Part shown: positions 33,301 through 44,509 of the stretch, piece by piece
Position numbering within the stretch: position 1 is the stretch's first letter
Layout of the letters: each line of letters begins with the position of its first letter
Program-made: the position numbers and the translations under genes
Notes under the pieces: model-generated
What the model was told of the DNA's origin: nothing
Database searches by the model: none
The model's input: the letters and a program-made list of their open reading frames with translations, nothing else
Source of the DNA: Camarhynchus parvulus
Taxonomy: Eukaryota; Chordata; Aves; Passeriformes; Thraupidae
Direction: 5' to 3'
Length of the DNA: 64,000 bases
NCBI RefSeq assembly: GCF_901933205.1
Contig: NC_044574.1
Location: 2,420,501 to 2,484,500 of the forward strand

Positions 33301-36300
33301 GCCTGTGCTCCCCAGGGCGTCACCAGGGCCCTCCTTGCTGACACCTACCGTCACAGCATGCAGGGAGTAGCCCAGGCCGAGCTGACGACAGGCCACCATG
33401 GCCTCCTTGGTGGTCCAGCCATCGCTGCAGACCGTGCCCCACTTACTGCCTCGCTTCACCTCCACGCGGCCCTCAAACTCTGTCCTCCCGCCGGCCAGGC
33501 GGATCTGCGGGGAAACCCTGGGGCCGTGAGCGGGCACCCCACGCTGTGCCACCTCCTGTCCCACTCCAGCCCCGTCCACCCCTGTCCCCAGCCCCGTGAG
33601 CTGTGGTGGTGGCTGCTGCTGCCCTGGCCAAGCTGGTGCTGGCACCTACTTGTAAGCCGTGGTTAGCGAATCCCAGCCCCAGCTGGCGACAGGCCACCAT
33701 CGCCTCGAGGGTGCCCCAGCCTTCGCCGCACACCAGACCCCAGCGGGGCTGGTCCCCGTCGCCAGCCCCCACCGCCACCTCGACCCGCCCCTCGAAGCGG
33801 CTCCGGCCCCCGCTCAGCCGAATCTGCAGAGAAAGGCGGTGGCAGCATCATCACCGTCACAGGCGATGCTCCCCCTGCACGCAGGGCTGTCCCCAGCCCC
33901 TGTCCCGGGCCGTGCTGCAGTGCCTGCACACGGGGATGAGGGAGCCAGGAACTGAGCAGAGCCAAGCACAGCTTTAGTTGGCAGGGAACTTGCTAAAACT
34001 GGTGGATTTGGGGACAACAAATCGCTTGTGAGTTTGGGAATTGTCTCACCAGCTCAGGGAAAACAGTTCATTTTGAAATGGCATCATTTCAGAAATGACA
34101 GGTGTGAGAGAGTTAAAGATCATTTAAAAAAACTCAAAGTGGATGAAACGATGGGCCAGGGCAAGCAGGAACAAGTGGCTCAATTTGCTTGTTTCATCAC
34201 AGGTTAAAAAAAAATCTCTCTTGGTTATCCCACAGTGATTTTTTTTCTGGTGTTTCTGCTGGGGAGTGGGCACAGGCTGGCAGCAGGAAAAGCAGCAGGG
34301 AGCAGCACCCACAGAGCACCCAGAGCCCCCACAGCCTCCCCTCCACCCTCTTCCTCACAGGGATTCCCACCCACAAAACCCCCAATCTCCCAGGACAGGG
34401 GGAAATGTGTGGGGTGCAGAGCAGGAGAGATGAGGTTCCCACGGGTTCTGTGGGCCTTTCCCAGCCCCTCACTCCGAAGCCCCACTGCTGGGAGCCCCCT
34501 GGAGCCAGCAGATCCCCGTGGTGCGCACCAGGTTCTCGTAGCCCATGTAGGGGATGTTGCAGCGAACAGCAGCGTCCTCCGTGTGCTTGCAGTCCTCCTG
34601 GGTGATGTTCCTGAAGGGACAGTTCCACAGGGACTTCTCGGTGCCCCGGCACTGCACCTCGTTCAGGTGGATGGGGCCCGTCCCTGCAGGAGAACAGCAG
34701 AAATCAGGGCCCTGTGACACAGGCATGCTCAGGGCTGTTGGCATATTTCTCTTCCCAGGGATTTCTGAGATTCACATTCTCTGAACCTCAGAGAAAGGGA
34801 AAACACAATTCTTAGCACTTGCTGTGACCGCGTTGTGCCAAAGTAGAATGCAATATGGAGATTGTTTATCCAAACTGATGGGGTTTTGTTTCCTTGGCCT
34901 ATCAGGACCTAATTGACCTCTCCTGATACAAAATACTAGGCCCAGAAGGACTAGCCAACCTGCAACTAATAGCAACCAAAGCTGCCACCACCCTCCACTC
35001 CAGCCTAATCAAAGCTTACTTAGGATCATTCGCTTTATCCATCCTCATCATCCTCTCTGAACCTCAGAGAAAAGGAAAACACAATTCTTATTTGCTGTGA
35101 CTGTGTTGTGCCAAAGTAGAATGCAATATGGAGATTGTTTATCCAAAGTGATGGGGTTTTGTTTCCTTGGCCTATCAGGGCCAGGTGTGTGTATGTGTGT
35201 TGGGACTGTTGGGTGACAGACATGAGATTCAGTGTAGTGTGTGCAGAGCGCGCGCTTGGCAGGTTCAGTTTAGATGAAATGTATATAATATAGTATAATA
35301 AAGTAATTCATTAGCCTTCTGATATCCCTGGAGTCAGATGCCTCATTCTCTAGCCTGCCTTTGATTTGCAATACAGGGCCACCCATGTCCCCAACTCTTC
35401 CCTCTGTTTTTGGCAGGTCTGAGGGAGTTGGACACTCCAGCCTCCACAGCTGCTGCCTGGGGCAGTGTGGTTGAGTGGCTGTGGTCCCACTGGGATGCTC
35501 CATACGTATCCCAGTGCTCACAGGACACCCCAGCCAAGCAAAGCCTGGGTAAGTGCCTCATCCTCAGCTCCAGGACGGGATGCTTGGTGCTGTAGCAGCC
35601 ACAGGGCCTGCAAGGCCTCCCTGGTGGTCAGTTGCCTAAGATAAGAAATGCCTAGTCGTGATGACTGGACCAAAAGAAGCCCCTCTTCCACCTTCAGACT
35701 CTGTATGACAATAGGTCACTGTTGCCTCAACCCTTACTATGGGACTGTTTCCCAAAACCCCTCTACCCTATATAAACCCCTATTTCTGTGCTGTTCAGCG
35801 GAAGAGCTGTCACTGTCACCCTTTGCAGAAGCTGCTAATAAAGACACCTCTGTGGAACTGTGTCACATTCACATTCTCTGAAAAATCCATTCACCTAGGG
35901 TTTTTCTCCTGGGAAGCTGAGAAGCCTCAGAGAACAAAGGTAAAACAATTCTTATCTCATTTGCTTCTCCTATGTTGTGCTCACAGGTGGAATGTGGTTA
36001 GAGATTGTTTACCAGAGGTGATTGTTTCATTGGTTTTCTGGTGTGTTTTGACTTATTGGCCAATCAGTGCCAAGCTGTGTTGGGACTCTGGAAAGAGTCA
36101 TGAGTTTTCATTATTATCTTTTTAGCCTTCTGTAAGTATCCTTTCTGTATTCTTGAGTATAGTTTAGTATAGTATTCTTTCATATAGTATTTTAAAATAG
36201 TAAATTAGCCTTCTGAGAACATGGAGTCAGATTCATAATTCCTCCCTGTTACCTTGATTTTTTAAGATTTTCTACACCTTCTGATGTTTACATTCTTGTA

Positions 36301-39300
36301 ACTAACTTTCTTACACACTTTCTGTAAATAACTTATTGTTTTGCATTCCTTTATAGAAGAAAAGAAATTTAATAAACTGGTAGTTTGTCCAGTGCCATTG
36401 GAGAGGTGGGACTTTCACCCTCCAATCCACTGTCACTTTCAGAAATCTATAAATATTAGAGTCAGAAAATAAACTTCCCTTTTTTTACCTTAAAAACAAC
36501 AGTGTGTGCACGTTGTGTTATTTCACGTTCTACAGTGACACCTCCCTGCCACGAGGGTTCCAGCAAATACTACAGAACCTCATACAACTCTTCTCCCAAG
36601 TCTGCCAAGGCACTTAGCAAGCAAAGAGCTGAAATTACCGAGAGCTGAATTCAAAGAGCTGATCTCACTTAAGAGTTGATCTGCTTGCTAAGATTGCCTG
36701 GAGCTGGGAGCTTGCCTGAGGGACACGGACAAGTGGAGTGTTGTGGTGTGATGTCATGGTTTGCCTCAGATACCCTGGGTTTCTCCCTGAAGATTTCTTC
36801 CCCAGGTGTGTCAGTCTCCTCTCCCTCCCCCTCCCTTGCCCCCTGCCCAGCACTGTCTGTCAATCCTGGCATTCCAGAAGGGCTTCGAGTGATTGGCAGA
36901 ATTCAAAAGATGCCTCCACCCCTGGAGGACATTGGGCCATCCAGGTGTCCTTTGTCCCTTAAGACTCCCCTCGTACCTGGTTGGTGGCTCCCTACCCCTT
37001 CCCTCCCCCTCTCCCCGGGGTTAAAAGGAACAGGAACCACACAGTCAGGGAGTTCTGTTGGAACTGTTACTGAATTCAGAGGCCTGAGGGCCACAGTAAA
37101 GCTCTGAATCAAAACCCTCCATCAGAACCGACTCCTTTCCTCCACCATCGCCCTAAAGCTTCTCCACCAGAGGGAAACCTGAGGGGCATCAGAGCTCCTG
37201 CATGCCTGGACTTGTCTCCATGCGCCCAGCTGCAGCATCCAGATAGCCAAATGTGTCTCTGGGGTGAAATCACCACAGTTGCTGCCTTTTGGTCAAGCAG
37301 CAAGGGCCAGACAAGCTCAGGCACGTCCCATCCGGCTCTATTGGTAATTATTCCAATAGTGGAGCTTAGCAAGTGTCAGGACTCAGGACATCCCTCTGGC
37401 TGTCCTGAGCAGCCAAGACTCCTGCCAGGGGTCTCAGGGACCCTGGAACAGAGCCCAAAACACCTGTGGATTTGATTATGACCTGTGGAGCAAATTACCA
37501 ACCTTGTATGAAGATCAGCAAGCCACAACAGTTTAAGTAGAATATTAGTGAAGTTATCACGGGGTGGAAAAGTAGATTTTTGGGGTTTTTGGTATGAGGG
37601 TTCAGGAGGCAAGATGGAGGGAACTGGGTGTGTCAAGCCTTTCTCCTTCTTCTTCTTGGCCGCCATCTCCTGCTGTGATGTTGGCACTTACAGATTGGTT
37701 TAGAGTAGAACCTCACTGTCTAACATAGGTGATGGGTATTGGGAAGTAATTGTAAACATTGTACACGTAGTTTTTAGTATAGAAAGATAACACTGCCCCA
37801 GGGGCAGGCAGAGTGCCTGGAACTGTCTTGCTGAGCTGACCTTGGCAGGGCAAGAGAAAATTTTTTTAAGATAACATAAAATAAACAACCTTGAGACCGA
37901 GAAATGAAGAGCCCTGACTCCTTCTTCAAGCGCCGGGCTGGGAAAAAAAACTTTCTAACTTTTCTCGGGGTCACTCTGACCAGCTAGAGATCCTGATAAG
38001 CAAGACTTTGCTATCCAGACACCTACAGCAGCCAGGGTTGGAGAGACCCCAAGAACCCCCTGCTGTAATAAATCAACCCCTCCGCCCTGCAGCCTCACCT
38101 TGGCCCATGCGTGCCCCGGTGAGAGCCTCCTTGGCGCTGCCGAAGCCCAGCTCGCGGCACACCACGCTGGCCGACTGCAGGTTCCAGCGGTCGTCGCAGA
38201 TGGTGCCCCACTCGCTGCTCCTGAGCACCTCCACGCGGCCCTCGCCCACCCTGGCGCCGCCCTTGAGCCGGATCCGGGGCTGTGGGAGCAGGGACAGGGG
38301 TGGGACAGTGTAGGGTGGCACACACAGCGCTGGGATGTGCAGGAACAGGACATTGTCCCCACCTCCCGCTCCGGAGCCGGTCACCTGTCAGGACCCAGGA
38401 CATCCCTCTGGCTGTCCTGAGCAGCCAAGACCCCTGCCAGGGGGCTCAGAGACTGTGGTTTTGATTATGACCCATGGAGCAAGTTACCAACCTTAGACTA
38501 AGATCTGCAAACCATGACAAATTAAGTACAATAATAGTGAATTTATCACAAGTTGAAAAAGTAGATTTTGGGGTTTTTAGAATGGGGATTCAGGGGGGCA
38601 AGATGGAGGGATCTGGGCGTGTCCAGCCTTTCTCCTTCTTCTTCTTGGCCTCCATCTTCTGCTGTGATGGTGGCACTTTTGGATTGGTTTAGAGTAGAAG
38701 CTCACTTCTAACATAGGTGATAGGTATTGGGAAGTAATTGTAAATATTGTACACATAGTTTTTAGTATCAAGACATAACACTGCCCCGGGGGCAGAATGC
38801 CTTGGACTGTCTTGCTGAGCGGACCTCGGCAGGACAGGAGAAAGAATTTTATAGATAAGAAACAATAAACAACCATGAGACCGAGAAATGAAGAGCCCTT
38901 ACTCCTTCTTCAAGAGCCGGGCTGGGAAAAGAGACTTTCCAACTTTTCTCGGGGTCAGTCTGACCAGCTAGAGATCCTGACAGTCACCCAGCAACTCGCA
39001 CACCTGCAGAGCCCAGGGGACACAGCCTGGCCCAGAGTGTGGCACTGTCCTGCTGTGGGCCACCACAGAACTCACCCCCCTCCCTGCAGGGCTCACCTGG
39101 CCCTGCTGCTGCTGCTGCTGGCGCTGTTTCTTCTTGTGGGCACTGCCAGTGGCGAAGAGGGGCCCTGGCACACAGCTGACCACGGCGGGCATGCCCGAGC
39201 TGCAAGCTGCTGAGGAGTTGCCCCGGTAGAACTCGAAGGAGCACATGGACAGGTGCACCTCTGTCCCCGTGCAGGACACCGAGTGCAGGCGGTAGTTGAG

Positions 39301-42300
39301 CTGCTGCCGCTCTGTGAAGAGCCTGTGAGGGGGAGAGGAGCCCTGAGCCACGGCCAGAGTGACCAGTGGCACTGGAGGTGTCACCAGTCACCCTGCCTGC
39401 AGCTGTATGCGCTGGCTGTGCCCCTTGCCCTGTCCCCAGGGTGACACATGGTGCCTGCCACCCCTTGCCAGGTGCCTGTCCCACACCCCCAGCAGCACAG
39501 GGATGCAGGTGGGGGCACACACAGCTCTGGAGCTCCTGCCTCTGGCTCTCCACAGAGCCATTTACCTCTTCTTGGGCCCTACGTCCTCCCTGCGCTTTTG
39601 TTTAGGCTGAGATTTGGAGGCCAGCCTGGAAAATAGAAAACAACCATCACAAAGCCTGGGGTTTCAGGCTGTCACCTCTGCCCTCAGCAGTGACACAGGG
39701 AGCACAGCCTGCCCTAGCTTCACTGCAGGCTGAACTGGGCACCTTGGCACCCATGTGCATCCCCTTTGTGTCACACAGGGGTGCAACAGCATCATCTGCT
39801 GCCAGCAGTGTGACACAGCCACACTCCACAGCAATGATGCAGTTTCCTGCATGCGTCCCACCAGGAAACTGCTGGATGCAGCCACATCCTGCTCTGCCTT
39901 GTCACAGACCAAAAGATCAAACACCAGCAGCCACCATTTGATCAGTCAGGTGTGGTTGTGTCCGTGTCCTCATCCAGACACCATGCCACCACTGTGCCAT
40001 GTCCCCAAGGTGCAGGACACCCAGCAAGCAGCCCAGGCAGCCCCAGGGTGCTTGCCCTGGGATCATGGGACACGGTGGGACTTGCTGCAGGCTGGCAAGG
40101 ACTGCTGCCAGTGAGGGAAGCAGCCCTGGCACAGGCTGAGCCATGAGGGGAAGCTGCTCAGCACACACAAGGTGGAGGTGCAATCCCAACATCCTCAAAT
40201 GCTTGTTTCCCTCAGGGAGGAAGATGCTGAGCGGAGCCAAAACCCCAGAGCCCACAAGGAGTGGAGAGCAGAGTGGCCCAAAGGAGGGCAGGGGACTGCC
40301 AGCCCCAGGGACCAGGCAGAGCCAAGCCTGGCCACTGTCCCCACAGGTTGGTGTCAGCTGCACAGCCCAGCGAGCCCAGGACACAGCACAGGGCTGGGAT
40401 TCACACAGCCAGAGGGCATCAGTGCCCAATCCCACTCAGGAAACCACATCTGGATCTGGGCTCCCAGGACAAGAAGATGCCATGTGTGTGGTGTGAGCCC
40501 CAGGGAGAGCAGCCAGACAGAGGCCTGGGAGGAGATGGGGGTGTGGGACTGCTCCGGCCAGGGCTGAGCTGGGAGCTCTGAGGATCCTGGCTCTTCCAGC
40601 AGCCAGGGAAGAGCACAAGAGGAAAGAGGCATGACTGACAACAAAAGGTTCAGGCTCAGGGTAAGGAAAACCTCTTGCCCATGAGGGCTGTTCCACACTG
40701 GAGCAGAGACCACAGGGCTGCTGAATTTCCATCCTTGGAAGGTTTCAAAGCCAGCTGGATGAAATCCTGGGTTTAACCTACAGCTGGCTCTGCTCCACAC
40801 AGGGAGTTGGACCAGGACTCCCAGAGGTCCCTTCCAGCCTGGATTAGCCTGTGCTTTCATATGACTGTGGCTGTGCAGCCCCAAATTGATCAGCCCCTAC
40901 AAAACAATGTGGCTCCCTGGAGCCAGTTCCTGCTCAGGGCAGAAGGACAGGACTGCAGCCTCATGGAGACACAAAACATTTCTCCCAGAGCTGCAGGGAA
41001 AGGGGCAGTCAGCACCAAACCAGCCAGGAAAAAACACACTGGAGCAAACAGAACCTTCAGGTGGGAGTTGAGGAAACCCATGGGATGACCCTGTCTGAAC
41101 TCCCACCACCAGCTGCAGGAGCTGGCAAGGATGACTGCTGGGGACACAGACCTGGGAGTGTCACAAGAAAGAGCTCACAGTGGGTGTAGGGCACATTCAG
41201 CACCAGGGAAGGCGGTGGGACTGGGGCTCAAGAAAGAGATGCCTCTCTGCCCCAGCCCAGAGAGGATGGGCTCTGGCTCACTGTATCCACCAACAGATCC
41301 AGCAGCAGGGTTCAGGGATGGAGGGAAAAGGCAGCCAGACCATCCCCTGGGCCTGGCAGAAAGGCAGCAAGAATGAGCAGGCAGAGGATGAGTAGCAGAC
41401 CCCAAGCGGATGTGGCACTCAGGGCAGGACCTGCCACACTGTGCCCATCAGCACTGCTGAGCACAGGCTCTGGTGCCCACACCAGCCCATCCTGCAGGGA
41501 ATGGAGGGGTGCACAGCCTTTCCAGCATCCCCAGCGCTGCTTTCTGCAGAAAGCAGCCCATTTCCACAGCCCTTCCTCCCCATCCACCAGTAGAGACAGC
41601 TCTGCTCCAAGGCCACCTGCTGCCCTCCCAGGGTGCCAGGACTCCTGCCTGGTGAGCAGGACAGGGCTGCTCTGCCTGGAGCATGACCAGCCTGGGAGAG
41701 AGATCGTCTCTTGTGGGGAATGGGGGACCCCAGCACGCCCAGGCAGGTGCCCTGGGGTGGGGTTTGTCCCACTGGGCCAGCACAGCCCAAGCCTTCAGTC
41801 TGCTCTGTCCAGATCTGTTTGTGCCCAGATCCATTCTGACAACAGAGACTGGTGGGGCTGGACAGCCCAGCTCTGCCATGGCTCAGCAGATGGGGCCCTT
41901 GCCCCTTACCTGCTGCCCAGCCTGGGCCCCTTGGTCCTGGCTGCTCGCCTCAGCCTCCTGTGGAGCAACACCAGCTCAGGACACACACAGTGCCAGGCAC
42001 AGCGTGTCCCTGCCCCTTGCTCAACCCAGGGTGTGGCTGGAGCATCCCCTGATGGCTGCAAACCTCCCCTAGGGCTGGGGACAGCACTGCCAGGGAGCAA
42101 AAGCACTCCCCTTTGCTGTAGGGTGTGTGGTGGCCACCCCATGGCCCCCCAGCTTGGTTAGCAAGTGCCCAGATGTCCACCTGGGGCTTGGACTGGTGAG
42201 CAGCAGGGTGGGAGGGATTTTAGGAGCCACAACACCCAACAGCACAGCCTGTGCTGTGCCCCCAGCACCACCCCATGCCCCTGGCACCGTCCCCATCCCT

Positions 42301-44388
42301 GCTTGGACACCCCACCCCTGTGTGCTCCCTGCCGGCCTCACTCACCTGTAGAAGTTCCTGTTGACTTTTTTCTCTGCCGGGAAGCCCATCATGCCGCAGA
42401 CCACGCGGCTGTTGTGGCTGTCCCAGCCCTGGTCGCAGATCTGTGCCCAGCTGTCCTTGTAGCGCACCTCCACGATGCCCTCTGTCACCGGCAGCTGCCG
42501 CCGCCCCCCGGACACCACCGGCCGCAGCCGCACCTCCTCCAGGTGGCTCTGCTCCGTCTGCAGGGATCACGTCAGCCCCAGGTCACCTCCCATCCCATCG
42601 CCCCTCCTCCTGCCAGCCCACTCCCAGGGAATCTCCAAGGATGAAGGAGAGAGGTCCCCAAGCATAGATGGGACACAGGGACAGCCAGTCCTGCATTCCT
42701 GCTGGCCACATCTACTGGCTCTGGGCAGCCAAGGATTGAACCTCACGCAGAGAGGAGCTCAGTGCCTCCTGTCCCCTTGGGTCCCCAGGTGCATCTCTGG
42801 GGAGCACAACCAGGAAAGCCAGCACTGCTTTCCTGCACTCCTAGAGAGAGATCCCACACTGTCCCACACCCAGGGTGCCCTGTGGCATCCCAGGGAGAGT
42901 TCCCACACTGCCCCACATCCCAGGGTGCCCTGTGGCATCCCAGAGAGAGATCCCACACTGCCCCACATCCCAGGGAGAGTTCCCACACTGCCCCAACAGC
43001 CTGTGCATCCCAGGAGAATCCCAGACTGCCCCACATCCCAGGGAGAGTTCCCAGACTGCCCCACACCCCACGGTGCTCTGTGGCATCCTGGATGTCACCA
43101 GCTGCTTTGGCCAGCTCAGCAGCCCCCTCACCTCGATGACATTGGAGTCCTTGAAGCCTGGGATGCGTTCATCCTTGCAGACCACACCTGCATCCTCCTC
43201 GTGGCTGCAGTCGCTGTTCCCCCAGCCCCGGTGTTTGCAGTCCCCGATGCTCTTCTCATTTCCAGCACAGTTCACATTGTCCAGCCAGATCCGCCCTGCC
43301 AGACACAGCCTGGGGGTGAGGGGGAGCCAAGCATCCCCTGGGAGCAGGGAAGGTGCCCTGGAGCATGGCCAGGGATCACACAGGTTACAGCAGGAGCTGT
43401 AGCACAAAGCTGAGGCCAGTGAAATGCCAGGAGTGAAGTTCTGGATGGCATTCACATTCCCTGAACTGATTTCTTCACCCAGGGCTTTTCTCCTGGGAAG
43501 CTGAAAGGCAGCAAGAGAGGCCTCAGAGAAAAGGAAAACAATTCTTATCTCATTTGCTTCTCCTGTGTTGTGCTCATGTGGAATGTGTTTGGAGATTGTT
43601 TACCCACAGGTGATTGTTTCATTGGATTCTGCTGTGAGTTGTTTTCACTCTTTGGCCAATCGGGGCCAAGCTCTGTCAGGACTCTGGAAAGAGTCACAAG
43701 TTTTTCGTTATTATCTCTTTAGTATTCAGTAAGTATCCTTTCTGTATTCTTTAGTATAGTATAGTATAGTATTCTTTAATATAATATAATATAGTATAAT
43801 AAAGTAATAAATTAGCCTTCTGATAAGATGGGAGTCAGATGCATCATCTCTCTCTTTGCCAGGGTTGCCTGAATTTGCCTGAAACAATAGCTCTGGGTGG
43901 AGGTCTGCAGATGTGGAGCCTCCACCTCTCCAAGGGACTGCTCTGCCACACAGAAAGCTCCCACACGTGCCCACCTGAGCACACAATCACTGCCAGGCAC
44001 TCTGCAAACACAGAACCTGCCCTTTGCAGAGATGCCAGGGGTGTGCTGTGCCCACCAGCCCTCTCTTACCGACTCCTTTGCCGTACTTGGCGCTGTGGGC
44101 CCAGCCGGTGGCGGCCACGAAGCCGAGGTGGCGGCACAGCACGTGCGCGTTGCCCAGCGTGAAGTCGTCGTCGCAGATGGTGCCCCACTCGTCGTTGTAG
44201 AAGACCTCCACGCGACCCTCGTTGTGCTTGCGGGGGTACCCGGCCAGGCGGAACCTCAGCTGGGGCCCGGGGGGGTGCGTGGGGCCCGGGGGGGTGGGCT
44301 GGGCACTGCCCACCCACAGCCACGCGCTGCCCAGCGGCACCAGCAGCACCAGCAGCTCCGGCCATGCCCATGTGCCGCAGCCTCCCAT
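30329..44388 (-). CDS. LOXL3: LOXL3 lysyl oxidase-like 3
   Basis: Thirteen core coding exons in transcript order: 44070-44388, 43132-43295, 42346-42557, 39097-39322, 38099-38279, 34529-34683, 33650-33823, 32964-33126, 32202-32445, 31237-31352, 30997-31133, 30558-30669, 30329-30402. The sum is 2277 bp, 758 residues (human about 753), all in phase. LOXL3 is a secreted copper amine oxidase that oxidises lysines in collagen and elastin. A signal peptide ([19 protein letters not shown]) precedes four SRCR domains with [13 protein letters not shown] cores, then the catalytic domain with copper-site [11 protein letters not shown], the LTQ lysine in EGHKASF and its tyrosine in [10 protein letters not shown], ending PGQLNNQIS. 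After domain 2 is a basic [11 protein letters not shown] stretch. Exon 1's acceptor at about 44400 implies an upstream noncoding exon. Exon 6 uses a weaker GTGCGC donor. An extra SRCR4 exon is described separately. Confidence 0.96.
31700..32030. repeat. Interspersed repeat with internal ~32-bp tandem units
   Basis: An A/T- and G-rich insert in the LOXL3 intron between exons 9 and 10, unlike its GC-rich flanks. Positions 31848-31950 hold three units of TGGAGTTTGTTGGTTGTGCTG type. TE origin is likely, family not recognised. Confidence 0.6.
32650..32890. repeat. Degenerate tandem repeat, ~17/34-bp unit
   Basis: Repeated CCCACTGCCTGCAGACCCC and CAGTGCTCAGAGTCCA phrases in the LOXL3 intron between exons 8 and 9. 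Confidence 0.85.
33349..33504 (-). CDS. LOXL3: Alternative SRCR4 first-half exon of LOXL3
   Basis: 156 bp, phase 0 at both ends, with a good acceptor (CCCCGCAG) and donor (GTAGGT). It encodes [16 protein letters not shown] ... [31 protein letters not shown], aligned with the neighbouring core exon 33650-33823 ([16 protein letters not shown] ... [10 protein letters not shown]). Both would splice to the same second half at 33126. Using both would put two first halves in one SRCR domain, so mutually exclusive use is the simplest reading; its use in place of the core exon gives 752 residues. Confidence 0.75.
34768..34906 (+). mobile_element. LTR-like repeat, family 1, truncated copy A
   Basis: Starts at the family's ATTCACATTCTCTGAACC phrase and stops abruptly after TTCCTTGGCCTATCAGG, where the mitochondrial-like insert begins. 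Confidence 0.75.
34907..35054 (+). other. Nuclear mitochondrial insertion (NUMT), ND5 C-terminal region
   Basis: Read with the vertebrate mitochondrial code, the ~148 bp are open. Internal TGA would be Trp and ATA Met, giving [18 protein letters not shown] and [19 protein letters not shown], which resembles the end of avian ND5. The A/C-rich plus strand and TA-poor third positions fit mtDNA. Nuclear pseudogenic copy. Confidence 0.75.
35055..35345 (+). mobile_element. LTR-like repeat, family 1, copy B
   Basis: Restarts at CTCTGAACCTCAGAGAAAAG and runs through GGCCTATCAGGGCCAGGTG and a short AT tract with AATAAAG to GAGTCAGATGCCTCATT. Confidence 0.75.
35640..35872 (+). mobile_element. LTR family 4 (TATA and poly(A) signal visible)
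   Basis: Has CCCTATATAAACCCC (TATA box) and, about 75 bp on, GCTAATAAAGACACC (poly(A) signal), the layout of a retroviral U3-R-U5. No internal viral genes are attached. Confidence 0.65.
35873..36240 (+). mobile_element. LTR-like repeat, family 1 variant
   Basis: Shares ATTCACATTCTCTGAA, CTCCTGGGAAGCTGA, AACTGTGTTGGGACTCTGGA-like wording and AAATTAGCCTTCTGAGAACA with 43449-43860. Confidence 0.7.
36245..36754. other. Probable retroelement-derived sequence of unknown family
   Basis: AT-rich sequence with TTTAATAAACTGG and AGAAAATAAACTTCC poly(A)-like stretches, between two LTR-type repeats. No coding frame of note. Confidence 0.4.
36755..37367 (+). mobile_element. LTR family 3
   Basis: Forward copy of 22961-23550. 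Contains GGGGTTAAAAGGAACAGG (promoter-like) and CCACAGTAAAGCTCTGAATC (poly(A)-like). It ends beside a family 2 LTR. Confidence 0.75.
37374..37998 (+). mobile_element. Solo LTR, family 2 (TSD agcaag)
   Basis: 625 bp from TGTCAGGACTCAGGAC to GAGATCCTGATA. It is flanked by perfect 6-bp duplications AGCAAG at 37368-37373 and 37999-38004. A 6-bp TSD is usual for class II (ERVK-like) elements. Intronic in LOXL3. Confidence 0.9.
38386..38982 (+). mobile_element. Solo LTR, family 2 (TSD gtcacc)
   Basis: 597 bp from TGTCAGGACCCAGG to GAGATCCTGACA, with perfect TGTCAG/CTGACA terminal inverted ends. It is flanked by GTCACC at 38380-38385 and 38983-38988. Intronic in LOXL3, antisense to the gene. Confidence 0.93.
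39323..42345. other. Large LOXL3 intron, mostly unique sequence
   Basis: Apart from one CR1 copy, I see no gene, RNA or tandem array. Reading frames on both strands lack splice or family support. Confidence 0.5.
40590..40860 (+). mobile_element. CR1 LINE 3' region
   Basis: Typical CR1 phrases: GAAGGTTTCAAAGCCAGCTGG, GGGAGTTGGACCAGGACTCC, CAGAGGTCCCTTCCAGCCTG. Confidence 0.8.
42850..43085. repeat. Degenerate tandem repeat (~30/60-bp)
   Basis: TCCCACACTGCCCCACATCC and CAGGGTGCCCTGTGGCATCC alternate about five times in the LOXL3 intron between exons 2 and 3. Confidence 0.9.
43449..43860 (+). mobile_element. LTR-like repeat, family 1 variant
   Basis: Closest to 35873-36240. It has a TAGTATAGTATAGTAT tract, AATAAAGTAATAAATTAGCC and the family end GGGAGTCAGATGCATCAT. 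Confidence 0.75.
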
Positions 44389-44509
44389 GGCTGTGTGGCC
44401 CTGCAGGAGCAGACAAGGGTCAGGGTTGTGCTGGAACCCATCCATCCCCTCCATCCAGCCCCCCTGCCCAGCTCTGTGCTGGTTAAACCCCCTCCCCACC
44501 ACCAGCACA

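Noticed and set aside
34907..35054. Insert as a nuclear coding exon
   Set aside because: It has an in-frame TGA in the nuclear code, no splice sites, and reads cleanly only with the mitochondrial code.
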